This document shows positions 46,239 through 54,723 of a stretch of DNA of 63,146 nucleotides, piece by piece. Position numbers and translations under genes: made by a program. The first letter of the stretch is position 1; each line of letters starts with the position of its first letter. Below the pieces are notes generated by a model. That model ran no database searches, had not been told where the DNA came from, and saw only the letters and a list, made by a program, of their open reading frames with translations. Source of the stretch: Telluria antibiotica (GTDB lineage Bacteria; Pseudomonadota; Gammaproteobacteria; Burkholderiales; Burkholderiaceae_D); NCBI RefSeq assembly GCF_011682055.1, contig NZ_JAAQOM010000027.1, forward strand, positions 1 to 63,146, written 5' to 3'.

Positions 46239-47624
46239 CTACCCGCCGACGTTGCGGAACGGGTCGAGCGCGAGATCGATGAGGCGGCGTTCGCGCACGA
46301 CGATCTCCGCGACGGCCGTCATCCCGTAGCGCAGCGGATAGACCGTCTCGCCCACCTTGTAGTGATCCTGGTCCAGCGTGACGCGGCCTTCGTATACGGG
46401 TTGCCGGGTCTGTGGCGACGCCTTCGTCGCGGGCGAGATGAATTGCAGGGTGCCGCGGATCAGCCCGTAGCGCTGGTACGGGAAGGCGTTGAATTTCAGC
46501 TGCACGGGCAAGCCTTCGCGCAGGAAGCCGCGGTCGTGCTCCGCGATCTCGATCTTCATGATCGGCTTCGCGTTCTTCGGCGCGATGCCGCCCAGCGGTG
46601 TGTTCGCCTGGATCTTGTCGCCCGGCTGCGTCGACGTGACGTCCGTGATGACGCCGTCGACGGGCGCGACGATCAGCAGGAAGTTTTCCTTGTCGATGTT
46701 CTCGAACTTGATGCGCGCGGCGGCGTCGGCGACGAGACGTGCCGTCTGCACCTGCAGCCGCATCTTGTCTTCCGCATTGTCCATCTCGCGTTCGGCCGCT
46801 TCCAGCTGTAAGCGCAGCTTCGACAATTCCTGGCCGCTCGTCTCGAGTTCCGAGCGTGCCTGCGTCGCTTCCACGCTCTGGCGCGCGCCCAGCTCCGCGA
46901 TGCGCGACTGCGCCACGCGCACGGCGTTCTCGGCCGCCAGCAGCGCGTTCTTCTTCGTCTCGACCTGCAGTTGCGACACGCCGCCGCCGCCGGGCGCCGC
47001 GAACAGGCGCGCGTACTTGTCGGCCTCGTCCTTGGCCGCGTCGCGCGCCCGTTTGGCTTCGTCGAGGTTCGTCCGCGCTTCCTGCTGTTGCGCAGACTGG
47101 CCCTGCGCCAGGCGGCTCGTCCCTTCCGCGAGGCGCTGGCGGTGCTGGCGCTCCTCGACCTCGACCGCTTCCTTCAGCACGGCCACGCGGTGTTCCATCA
47201 GCGCCTTCTTCTCCGGGAATTCCTTCCAGTCGCGTTCCGCATCCTCGAGTTTCAGGCGCGCTTCCAGCGCGTTCTTGGCCGCCTCGATCGCGCCGCGGGC
47301 GTACAGCCGCGCGACGACGTCGCCCTTGTTCACGGGCTGGCCCTCGGCGATGTAGATGTTGCTCAGCTCGCCGTCGATGGGGGCGTACAGCCGGCGCACG
47401 TCGGACGCGGGCACGAGCGCGCCGCCGGCCGTCACGAGCACGTCGGCGTGGCCGAAGAACGACCACACGAGGGCCGTGAAGACGAGCGCCACCATCGCGT
47501 ACACCAGCGCTTGCGTAAAACGCCACGGCACGGCGGTGAGGATGCCGATGCCTTCGGCGCTATGGTCCTCGAGGGCTTCGCTCAGCGGCGTCATCGGTTT
47601 TGGTTTCAGGGCTGGCAGCTTCAT
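46239..47624 (-). CDS. HlyD-family secretion adaptor
   Basis: 461 residues: a cytoplasmic N-terminus, one membrane helix (FTQALVYAMVALVFTALVWSFF near 40-60), a lipoyl half-motif (LYAPIDGELSNIYIAEGQPV), a very long helical hairpin (about 120-290) and a second lipoyl/beta-barrel region (LLIVAPVDGVITDVTSTQPGD). This matches adaptors of type I and peptidase-containing ABC exporters. It overlaps the 3' end of the FHA gene by 65 bases. No ABC ATPase lies beside it; the double-glycine peptides encoded from 57126 onward are natural candidate substrates (inference). Confidence 0.85.
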   Translation of the reverse strand: MKLPALKPKPMTPLSEALEDHSAEGIGILTAVPWRFTQALVYAMVALVFTALVWSFFGHADVLVTAGGALVPASDVRRLYAPIDGELSNIYIAEGQPVNKGDVVARLYARGAIEAAKNALEARLKLEDAERDWKEFPEKKALMEHRVAVLKEAVEVEERQHRQRLAEGTSRLAQGQSAQQQEARTNLDEAKRARDAAKDEADKYARLFAAPGGGGVSQLQVETKKNALLAAENAVRVAQSRIAELGARQSVEATQARSELETSGQELSKLRLQLEAAEREMDNAEDKMRLQVQTARLVADAAARIKFENIDKENFLLIVAPVDGVITDVTSTQPGDKIQANTPLGGIAPKNAKPIMKIEIAEHDRGFLREGLPVQLKFNAFPYQRYGLIRGTLQFISPATKASPQTRQPVYEGRVTLDQDHYKVGETVYPLRYGMTAVAEIVVRERRLIDLALDPFRNVGG

Positions 47625-49161
47625 GGCTGGCCTCCTGCAATGCGAGCTTGCGGATATCGCTCAGTGCCGCGGCGTAGGCGTCGCGGTACGCCGGCACCTG
47701 GGCGGACATGATGACGAAGGCGCGCTGGTAGGCGTCGCCCTGGTCTTCCCACTGCTTCTGGAACTGGCGGATGCGGGCGGCGTCCGCCGCGTCGCGCACG
47801 GGTGCCTGCGCGCCGCCGCGCGCGGCCGCGTACGCGCGCACGCGCACGACCCAGTCGAGCTCGGCCAACAGCGGCACGAGGTCGGGATTGCTGCTGCCCT
47901 GGCGGCGCATGGCGTCCGTCAGGGCCGTCGCGCGTCCGAACTGTTTCTTGTCGACGGCCGCCATCCACGCCGGCAAGGTCGCTTTCAGCTGCGCCTCCGT
48001 GTCGAGCGCGCGCAGGTGGGCGTTGCCCGGGTCCGCATCGAGCCCGCTGGCGGCCACGGCGGCGGCACGCGCGTAGTCGCCACGCGCCAGCAAGTCTTCC
48101 GTCCTGCTTTCGGGGCTGCCATCGCGCAGTAGCAGCCAGGCGACTCCAACGATGAGCACGAGCGCGGCCGCGCCCCACCGGGCCAGGCGCCGCGCATCGG
48201 GCACGGTCTTGAGGCCCAGCCTGCGCGCGACGCGGGCGACGAGGCTGTCATCGCGCGGTGCTTCCGGTGCCGTGTCGGGGGGCGTGTTCTCCGCCTCGTT
48301 GCCCGCCGCCTGCGCGGGCTCGACGCAGAAGATGTCGAGGAAGGAATCGGCGGCTGCGACGAACGTCGTGCGGTCGACGTCGACGCCGGGCGGGACTTGC
48401 GTCACGCCGATGCGCGTGGGCGCCGTGTCGGACACGGGCGTTTCCCATTGCATGCTGGCGCGGTAGACGAAATGGCGGCCGCCGAACGCGAGCGTGTCGC
48501 CCTCGTGCAGCGGCACGGCCTGCGCCTCCAGGCGCGTGCCGTTGACGAACGTGCCGTTGGTGCTGCCCAGGTCTTCCACGTACGGCTCGCCGCTTTTCAG
48601 GAACAGGTGCGCGTGGCGGCGCGACAGGTAGTTCACCTGCGCCGGTTCGCTGTCGCGGTAGCGCGCGAACGTCTCTTCGCTCTTGCTGACGAGGAAGGGG
48701 AAGTTCGTGATGACGATGGTCTGCAGCGCTGCGCCGTTCAGTTTCGGCGTCAACGTGAGGCTCGCGAGGCGCGCGCGCGGCGGCGGCGCGGGGCCGTGCC
48801 GCAGGTGCACGCGGTAGCGCAGCGCCTTGCCGAAGCCGACCGTGTCGCCGTCGCGCAGCGGGGCAATCGCCGTCTTGACGGCCACGCCGTTCAGGCTCGT
48901 GCCGTTCGTGCTGCCGAGGTCGGCGAGGTAGACGGCGTCGTGCTCGCAGAAGATGCGCGCATGGCGCCTCGACAGTTCAGCCGACAGTTCGGGCGGGTAG
49001 GCATCGAACGGCGCTTCCGCGCGGCCGATCGCGAACAGGCTGTCGTGGATCTGGATCGGCGCCAGCTCGGGGTGAGACGCGGGCTCGAGCACGATCCGCA
49101 CGCCGGTCTCCGTCGCGGGGCGGGCTGCGGCCATCGTCACGTCGGACGCCATGGCGGCCAT
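47560..49161 (-). CDS. Membrane protein with two FHA domains
   Basis: 533 residues. FHA1 (about 40-100: SRRHARIF, LGSTNGTSLNG) and FHA2 (about 150-220: SRRHAHLFLKSG, LGSTNGTFVNG) both keep the Ser/Arg/Asn residues that bind phosphothreonine. A single membrane helix (AALVLIVGVAWLLL) near 335 separates them from a helical, TPR-like region (RGDYARAAAVAASGLDADPGNAHL). The FHA domains would read phosphorylation by the Ser/Thr kinase encoded at 54724. It lies between the outer-membrane factor and the adaptor gene, so it may gate the export complex. Confidence 0.88.
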   Translation of the reverse strand: MAAMASDVTMAAARPATETGVRIVLEPASHPELAPIQIHDSLFAIGRAEAPFDAYPPELSAELSRRHARIFCEHDAVYLADLGSTNGTSLNGVAVKTAIAPLRDGDTVGFGKALRYRVHLRHGPAPPPRARLASLTLTPKLNGAALQTIVITNFPFLVSKSEETFARYRDSEPAQVNYLSRRHAHLFLKSGEPYVEDLGSTNGTFVNGTRLEAQAVPLHEGDTLAFGGRHFVYRASMQWETPVSDTAPTRIGVTQVPPGVDVDRTTFVAAADSFLDIFCVEPAQAAGNEAENTPPDTAPEAPRDDSLVARVARRLGLKTVPDARRLARWGAAALVLIVGVAWLLLRDGSPESRTEDLLARGDYARAAAVAASGLDADPGNAHLRALDTEAQLKATLPAWMAAVDKKQFGRATALTDAMRRQGSSNPDLVPLLAELDWVVRVRAYAAARGGAQAPVRDAADAARIRQFQKQWEDQGDAYQRAFVIMSAQVPAYRDAYAAALSDIRKLALQEASHEAASPETKTDDAAERSPRGP

Positions 49162-49167
49162 TCCGGC

Positions 49168-50598
49168 TCAGTTGCGCGCCACATTGCGCACGTCCACCGG
49201 GGGCCAGCCGCCGCCCAGTGCCTTGTACAGGGTGACCGTGTCGGCCAGGATCTGCTGGTGGTTCGCGAGCAGCGCCAGTTGCGCGCCCAGCAGCGAGCGC
49301 TCGGCCTCGAACACTTCCAGCTGCGAGACGACGCCTTCCTTCAGCTGCGCCTCCACCGCCGCGGCGACGACACCCAGCCGCTGCGCCTGCTGCTGCAGCT
49401 CCACGCGCTGGCGCTTGTGCGCGTCGAGGTTGACGAGCGCGTTTTCCACTTCCGCGAACGCGTCCATCACGACCTTGCGGTACTGCTGTTCGGCCACCTC
49501 ATTGTTGGCCTGGCTCGTCTTGATGTGCGCTTTCACGCCCGGGTCGAAGATGGGGAAGTTGATGCTGGGCAGTAGCCCGAACGTGAACGACTTCAACAGC
49601 GAGCCGAGCGCGAAGCTCGACGTGCCGCCGCGGCCCGTCAGGCTGATCGACGGCAGTTGCGCCAGCTTGGCCTGGCCGACCAGGTCGTACGATTCGAGCA
49701 CGCGGTACTCGGCCGCCACGACGTCGGGCCGGCGCTTGAGCAGGTCGGACGGCAGGCCCTCGGGCACGGCGGGCAGTTGCACGCGGTCTTGCAGGGCACC
49801 TTTCGGCAGCTGGAAATTCCCGGCAGGCACGCCGAGCAACGTGGCGAGCGCATTACCGGACAGCGCGCGCAGCCGGCCCAGTTCGATCAGGTCGTTGCTG
49901 AGACGGTTGATCTCGGCGCGCTGCTGGATCACGCGCGTCTCCGGCAGCAGGCCCTGCTGCTGCATCGCTTCGTACGTGGCGAGGATCTGCTTGTTCTTGT
50001 CCAGGGTCTTCTGCTGGCGGTCGATCTGCTCGTCGAACTGCAGGATCTGGAAGTACGTCGTCGCGACGTCGGACGCGAGCGTCAGGTAGCCGGCGCGCCA
50101 GTCGGCCTCGGTGGCGTGGAACTCGGCCGTCTGCGCTTCCGCGCCCTTCGCGACCTTGCCCCACACGTCGACGTCCCAGTTGACCTGCGTGCCCAGGTTG
50201 AACTGCTTGCTGAATTTTTGTCCGGTGCTCTTTTCGAAGCTGGCGCCCGCGCCCGCGTCGAGCGTGGGCAACGCGCCCGCGCGGGCTTCCTCGATCTGCG
50301 CGCCGGCCATCTTCGTGCGCGCGGCGAGGATCTTGAGATCGACGTTGTCGTGCACGGCGCGCGCGACGAGGCCGTCCAGTTCGGGGTCGCGGAAGCCCTT
50401 CCACCAATCCTGCTCGACCAGCACGCTCGGGGCGGTCGGCGGCGCCTGCGTGCCGGCCCAGCCCGTCTTGGCGGGTGTGTCGGGGGTCTTGTACGGTTTC
50501 ATGCTGACGTCGGCGCAACCGCACAGCAGCACGGCGGCGCCGCATGCCGCCAATGCCCGTGCCGGGTGCGTGCTGTTCCAAGGGGGGCGTGTGTCCAT
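49168..50598 (-). CDS. NodT/TolC-family outer-membrane lipoprotein channel
   Basis: 476 residues. The signal has lipobox VLLCGC (about 26). The body has the two OEP repeats of NodT-type factors: WWKGFRDPELDGLVARAVHDN with LKILAARTKMAGAQIEEARAGALP, and later LPSDLLKRRPDVVAAEYRV and the second hairpin. It is a plausible outer-membrane partner for the HlyD-type adaptor two genes downstream. The gene is tightly packed (6 and 21 bases to its neighbours). Confidence 0.9.
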   Translation of the reverse strand: MDTRPPWNSTHPARALAACGAAVLLCGCADVSMKPYKTPDTPAKTGWAGTQAPPTAPSVLVEQDWWKGFRDPELDGLVARAVHDNVDLKILAARTKMAGAQIEEARAGALPTLDAGAGASFEKSTGQKFSKQFNLGTQVNWDVDVWGKVAKGAEAQTAEFHATEADWRAGYLTLASDVATTYFQILQFDEQIDRQQKTLDKNKQILATYEAMQQQGLLPETRVIQQRAEINRLSNDLIELGRLRALSGNALATLLGVPAGNFQLPKGALQDRVQLPAVPEGLPSDLLKRRPDVVAAEYRVLESYDLVGQAKLAQLPSISLTGRGGTSSFALGSLLKSFTFGLLPSINFPIFDPGVKAHIKTSQANNEVAEQQYRKVVMDAFAEVENALVNLDAHKRQRVELQQQAQRLGVVAAAVEAQLKEGVVSQLEVFEAERSLLGAQLALLANHQQILADTVTLYKALGGGWPPVDVRNVARN

Positions 50599-50619
50599 GG
50601 CTCGCCTCGTGAGGTGTCG

Positions 50620-52566
50620 TCAGGCGCTCGGCCGCGCCTGCCATGCCTTCGATTCGACGAAGACGTTGAACAGGTTTTCGTCCACGTGGCCGGCGCGGCA
50701 TTCCTCGGCGATCAGGTCGAGCGCCTGTTCGGCCGGGATCGCCTGCTTGTACGGGCGGTCGCGTGCCGTCAGTGCGTCGTAGATGTCGCTGATCGTGAGG
50801 ATGCGCGTCTGCACGCTGATCTGCGCGCCGGACAAGCCCATCGGGTAGCCGGAGCCGTCCAGCTTTTCGTGGTGCCCGTGCGCGATCGCGGGCACCCCGG
50901 CCAGTTCGCGCGTCCACGGGATCAGGATCAGGAAGGAATACGAATCGGCCACGTGCGCTTCGATCTGGCGCCGCTCGTCCGGCGTCAGGCAGCCCTTGCC
51001 GATGGACAGCGCCGCGTATTCCTCGTCGCCGAGCAACTTGAACGCCGGGTCGTCGATGCCTGCGCACACGTGGTCGTGGATCGCGTCGAGGCCGGCCGGT
51101 GGCGGGCCGTGCGAGATGGCGGGTTCGTTCGCGCGCACGATGGTGTCGAGGAAATCGTCCAGGCGCGCGCCCTCGTCGGCCAGTTGCGCCTCGATGCGGT
51201 CGCGCTCGCGGCGCAGGCCGTCGGCGTCCAGCTCGCCACGCAACTGGCGTTCCGTCAGGTTGCGCCAGGCCTGCCGCTCTAGACAGGCGCGGGCGTAGCG
51301 GAAGCGCTGTTCCAGCAGCCGCATGTCGGCGTGGTGCAGCTTCTTCTCCTTGCGCAGCACGTGTTCGCGCACGCCCACCTTGCCGAAGTCGTGCAGCAGC
51401 GCGGCATACCGGATCTCGCGCAGCTGCGCGGGTGTGAACGCATGCCGGCGCAGCGCGGGGTCGTCCGTGCGCGCGAGCGCCAGCGCCAGGTTCTCGGCGT
51501 AACCCGCCACGCGGAACGAGTGGCCGGCCGTGACGGGGTCGCGTTCCTCGATGGCTTGCACGGAGGCGCACACGAAGCCGTCCAGCAAGCCCTTGATGTC
51601 GGAGTACAGCTGGAAATTTTTCAATGCGACGGCCGTCTCCGCGCACACGCCGCTGAGGATTTCCAGGTCGGCGTCCTGGAATGCGTGGCGGTCGGACGAT
51701 GTGTCGACCTGGATCAGTCCCAGCACGTCGTCGCCGAGGATCAGCGGCACGCACATGACGCTGAGGATCGCCTGGGCGACGATCGACTCGTGCGCGCCGA
51801 AGTGGCGGTCGGCCAGCGTGTCGACGGACAGGATCGCGCGCTTGCGCCCCAGCACTTCGTCGACGATGGTGCGCGAGATGCGCATCTGCGTCGGGTCTTC
51901 CGCGGCCCCGCCGCGGCGGCGCGCGGCGACGGGTTGCGGCGGATCGCGCTCGCTCGGGCGCAGCATGATGAACGCGCGCTCGGCGGCAGGGAACAGGTCG
52001 AAAATAAAATTCATCAGCTTTTCGATCAGTGTGTCCTGGTCGGTGACGGCGCCCAGCGCGATGCCGACCTGGGCCATCGCATGTAGCCGGTGCACCGTGT
52101 TCTCAAGCTCGTCGCGGTCGGCGTGGCGCGTGTCGACGATGGGGGCGAACTGCGTGGCGTCGACGGAGCGCGTGATCACGGCCTGGGCCGCGCCTCGCTC
52201 CGGTACGAGCAGCGAGTGGAACACGAGGCGCGCGGACGCGAGCCCCAGCTCGTCGCCTTCCGTCAGCGGGTGCCACGTGCCGGGCGACAGCCGCTCGCCG
52301 GACACGAACGTGCCGTTGCTCGAATGGAGGTCCTCGATGAAATAGCTGGCGCCGCGGCGCCGGATGCGCGCGTGGCGGCGGCTGACCGTCTGCTCCGGGA
52401 TGCACACGTATTTGTCGGACGCGAGCGCATCCTGCGCGTTGCGGCCGAGCACGGCCTCTTCATGCAGGGGGAACACGGCCGGCTTGCTGGATGCCGTCCC
52501 CATCCATTCCAGGTACGCACGCACGGGGCCGGCGCTGGTAGGGACGAATGATGCGTTCGGTTCCAT
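50620..52566 (-). CDS. FHA-GAF-HD-GYP signalling protein
   Basis: 648 residues, three modules in order. FHA is at about 35-110 (VSRRHARIRRRG, LHSSNGTFVSGERL). GAF is at about 160-320 (AERAFIMLRPSE to VDTSSDRHAFQDADLEILSG). HD-GYP is at about 325-640, with AGHSFRVAGYAENLA, the HD motif LLHDFGKVGV and the GYP motif HHEKLDGSGYPMGL. All metal and GYP residues expected for c-di-GMP hydrolysis appear intact. A Glu/Arg-rich insertion (about 410-480) interrupts the HD-GYP domain. It probably couples kinase signals to c-di-GMP turnover. Confidence 0.92.
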   Translation of the reverse strand: MEPNASFVPTSAGPVRAYLEWMGTASSKPAVFPLHEEAVLGRNAQDALASDKYVCIPEQTVSRRHARIRRRGASYFIEDLHSSNGTFVSGERLSPGTWHPLTEGDELGLASARLVFHSLLVPERGAAQAVITRSVDATQFAPIVDTRHADRDELENTVHRLHAMAQVGIALGAVTDQDTLIEKLMNFIFDLFPAAERAFIMLRPSERDPPQPVAARRRGGAAEDPTQMRISRTIVDEVLGRKRAILSVDTLADRHFGAHESIVAQAILSVMCVPLILGDDVLGLIQVDTSSDRHAFQDADLEILSGVCAETAVALKNFQLYSDIKGLLDGFVCASVQAIEERDPVTAGHSFRVAGYAENLALALARTDDPALRRHAFTPAQLREIRYAALLHDFGKVGVREHVLRKEKKLHHADMRLLEQRFRYARACLERQAWRNLTERQLRGELDADGLRRERDRIEAQLADEGARLDDFLDTIVRANEPAISHGPPPAGLDAIHDHVCAGIDDPAFKLLGDEEYAALSIGKGCLTPDERRQIEAHVADSYSFLILIPWTRELAGVPAIAHGHHEKLDGSGYPMGLSGAQISVQTRILTISDIYDALTARDRPYKQAIPAEQALDLIAEECRAGHVDENLFNVFVESKAWQARPSA

Positions 52567-52597
52567 GGCGGCGGTCGTTTCCGTGCCCGGGCGGGCG

Positions 52598-53020
52598 TCA
52601 CTTGACGGTGATCGTGATTTTCCTCGACACGACGGGCGGGCTGTGGACGATGTGCTTGTCGTCGCCCATCACGAGCTGCAGCGTGTGCTTCCCGGGCGGC
52701 AGCTCGAGCATCGTTTCCGTCTCGCCCGCGCCGAAGTGCAGGTGGTTGCGATCGGACGGGATTTCCTGGCCGGGCGGCGGCACGTCGGCATCGATCAGCA
52801 GGTGGTGATGGCCCGTGTTCTTGGCCACGACGCCTTTCGGCGCGACCCCCATGTTGCGCAGGCCGAACCACACGCGGAAGGGCTTGCCCGCCGGGAGCAC
52901 GGCGCCGTCCGATGGCCAGCCGATATAGCAGTACGCGTTGGACGGGGCATCGGTCGAGCCGGCCGGTGCGACGGCGACGAGGGCCGCCAGGGCGACGGCG
53001 GCGGGCAACAGGTTGCGCAT
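52598..53020 (-). CDS. DUF4399 secreted protein, copy 1
   Basis: 140 residues with a signal peptide (cleavage near APAGS, residue 22). Core motifs are VWFGLRNMGVAPKG, KNTGHHHLLID, DRNHLHFGAGET and PPGKHTLQLVMGD, characteristic of DUF4399. The His-rich loops suggest metal binding in the periplasm, but function is unknown. About 60 percent of residues match the neighbouring copy by eye, so the pair arose by tandem duplication. It is 31 bases upstream of the HD-GYP gene. Confidence 0.82.
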   Translation of the reverse strand: MRNLLPAAVALAALVAVAPAGSTDAPSNAYCYIGWPSDGAVLPAGKPFRVWFGLRNMGVAPKGVVAKNTGHHHLLIDADVPPPGQEIPSDRNHLHFGAGETETMLELPPGKHTLQLVMGDDKHIVHSPPVVSRKITITVK

Positions 53021-53051
53021 GATGGTCTCCCTCGGATGGCCGGCGCGGCGG

Positions 53052-53477
53052 CTATTTCACCGTGACGGTGATCTTCTTCGACATGACGGGCGGGTCGTGC
53101 GGCATGTGGTCCTTGTCGCCCAGCAGCAGTTGCAAAGTATGCTTGCCGGGCGGAAGTTCGACGCGCGCTTCCGTTTCGCCGGCGCCGAAGTGCAGGTGGT
53201 TGCGGTCGTTCGGGATCGGCTCGGTCATCGGCGGCGGGTCGGTATCGATCAACAGGTGGTGGTGGCCCGTGTTGGGGACCGCGGTGCCTTTCGGCGCGAC
53301 CCCCATGTTGCGCAGGCCCATCCGTACCCAGAACTTGCCGCCGTTGATGACGGTGCCGTCGTGGGGCCAGATGAAATACACCTGCGCGTTTTCGGGCGCT
53401 GTGCTCCGTTGCGCAGTGGCAGGACCGGCGCACAGGGCCGCCGTCAGCAGGACAGGGAATAACAAAGGAAAGCGCAT
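53052..53477 (-). CDS. DUF4399 secreted protein, copy 2
   Basis: 141 residues. Starting at ATG 53477 gives a clean signal peptide (MRFPLLFPVLLTAALCAGPA); the long upstream frame is antisense to the gene at 53601 and is discarded. It repeats the core of copy 1: RMGLRNMGVAPKG, PNTGHHHLLID, DRNHLHFGAGET and PPGKHTLQLLLGD. It is the first gene of the minus-strand operon ending with the HlyD-type adaptor, and faces the SUMF1-like gene across a 123-base divergent region. Confidence 0.82.
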   Translation of the reverse strand: MRFPLLFPVLLTAALCAGPATAQRSTAPENAQVYFIWPHDGTVINGGKFWVRMGLRNMGVAPKGTAVPNTGHHHLLIDTDPPPMTEPIPNDRNHLHFGAGETEARVELPPGKHTLQLLLGDKDHMPHDPPVMSKKITVTVK

Positions 53478-53530
53478 GATCGATAGCTCCTGGCTAGGGC
53501 AAGCTGAGGTGCGCGTCAATACTTCTAAAT

Positions 53531-53549
53531 CTGGCACACTCGGAGCCAG
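53531..53549. promoter_or_regulatory. Inverted repeat in divergent promoter region
   Basis: CTGGC-N9-GCCAG, centrally placed between the divergent DUF4399 and SUMF1-like genes. It could be an operator for both. On the plus strand it also contains a TGGCAC and a GC ten bases after the GG, a weak sigma54-like resemblance. Confidence 0.3.
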
Positions 53550-53600
53550 ATCGCAAGGCACTTCTGTCGAATGTAGCCAAATCGAGAGCGGGAGGGCGTC

Positions 53601-54716
53601 ATGTGGCAACGGCTTCTGATGATAGTCGTGCTGGCGGGGCCGGCGTGGGTGGGCGTGGCGGCAGCGCAGGACCGCGCGCCGCGCATCGAACTCGTCGGCG
53701 TCGTTCCCAAGAACAGCGCGGAGCAGTTCGAACTGGCGTTCTGGGAAACGATCAAGGACAGCAACCAGGCCAGCGATTACGAGGCCTATTTGAAGCAGTA
53801 TCCGAAAGGCCGCTTCGCCGCGCTCGCGCAGGCACGCCTGGCCCGTTTGCGCGCGGCGCAGCCGGCCGCGGCCACGCCGACACCTAAGCCCCCGCCGCCC
53901 GTCGTGCATGAAGCGGTGCCGAAACCGCCGCCGCCCGCGAAGACGACCGCGCCTGCGCCTGCGCCTGCTGCCGCAGCGACGCCCGCGCACACGGTCGCGG
54001 CCGGCACCGACATCAAGGATTGTCCGGCCTGTCCGACGCTCGTCTCCATTCCCGGCGGCACCTACACGATGGGGAATAACACGAGCGACCCCAGCGAGAA
54101 GCCGGCGCATGCGGTCACGGTCGGGCCATTCGCGATCGGCCGCTACGAAGTCTCCGTGCAGGAGTGGAACGCGTGCGCGGCTGCCGGCGCATGCCAGAAG
54201 ATCGCCCAGCGGCCGAACACGAGCCCGACGGCGCCCATGCGCGACGTCAGCTGGGACGACGCGCAGCAGTACGTGAAATGGCTGGCCACCGTCAGCGGCA
54301 AGCCGTACCGCCTGCCCACCGAGGCCGAATGGGAACGCGCGGCACGCGGCGGCACGGCCACGCGCTACTGGTGGGGAGAACAAATGACGCAGGGCAAGGC
54401 CAACTGCAAGGAATGCGGCAAGCCGTGGGCGGAAGACGCGCCCGCGAACGTCGGCAGCTTCGCCGCCAACCCGTACGGTGTGTACGACACGAGCGGCGGC
54501 GTGTGGGAATGGGTCGCCGACTGCTGGCACAACAACTTCAAGGGCGCGCCTGCCGACGGCCGCGCGTGGGACGAGTCCGATTGCCGCGTGCGCGTCATCC
54601 GGGGCGGGTCGTGGCGCGAAGGCGCGCCGTACATGGTCGCGTCCACCCGTTTCAAATACGACGCGAGCGTGCGCCATTCGCAGAACGGGTTCCGCGTCGC
54701 ACGCAGCCTCAAGTGA
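53601..54716 (+). CDS. SUMF1/formylglycine-generating-enzyme-fold protein lacking catalytic Cys
   Basis: 371 residues: a signal peptide (cleavage near VAAAQ, residue 23), a helical stretch (FWETIKDSNQASDYEAYLKQYPKGRFAA-like), a Pro/Ala linker, and a SUMF1-type domain from about 145. The latter has LVSIPGGTYTMG, YEVSVQEWNACAAAG, RDVSWDDAQQYVKWL, RLPTEAEWERAARGG, WEWVADCWH and VIRGGSWREG. Where active enzymes have two Cys just after RGGSW, this protein has none, so it is unlikely to make formylglycine. It is convergent with the Ser/Thr kinase gene (7-base gap). The pairing recalls PpkA and TagR of T6SS, where TagR also has this fold. Confidence 0.85.
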   Translation: MWQRLLMIVVLAGPAWVGVAAAQDRAPRIELVGVVPKNSAEQFELAFWETIKDSNQASDYEAYLKQYPKGRFAALAQARLARLRAAQPAAATPTPKPPPPVVHEAVPKPPPPAKTTAPAPAPAAAATPAHTVAAGTDIKDCPACPTLVSIPGGTYTMGNNTSDPSEKPAHAVTVGPFAIGRYEVSVQEWNACAAAGACQKIAQRPNTSPTAPMRDVSWDDAQQYVKWLATVSGKPYRLPTEAEWERAARGGTATRYWWGEQMTQGKANCKECGKPWAEDAPANVGSFAANPYGVYDTSGGVWEWVADCWHNNFKGAPADGRAWDESDCRVRVIRGGSWREGAPYMVASTRFKYDASVRHSQNGFRVARSLK

Positions 54717-54723
54717 TGCACCG

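Noticed and set aside
53478..54677. Long upstream frame joined to DUF4399 copy 2
   Set aside because: Antisense to the SUMF1-like gene; the signal peptide at 53477 marks the true start.
53601..54716. Active formylglycine-generating enzyme for sulfatases
   Set aside because: The catalytic cysteines are missing and no sulfatase gene is nearby.
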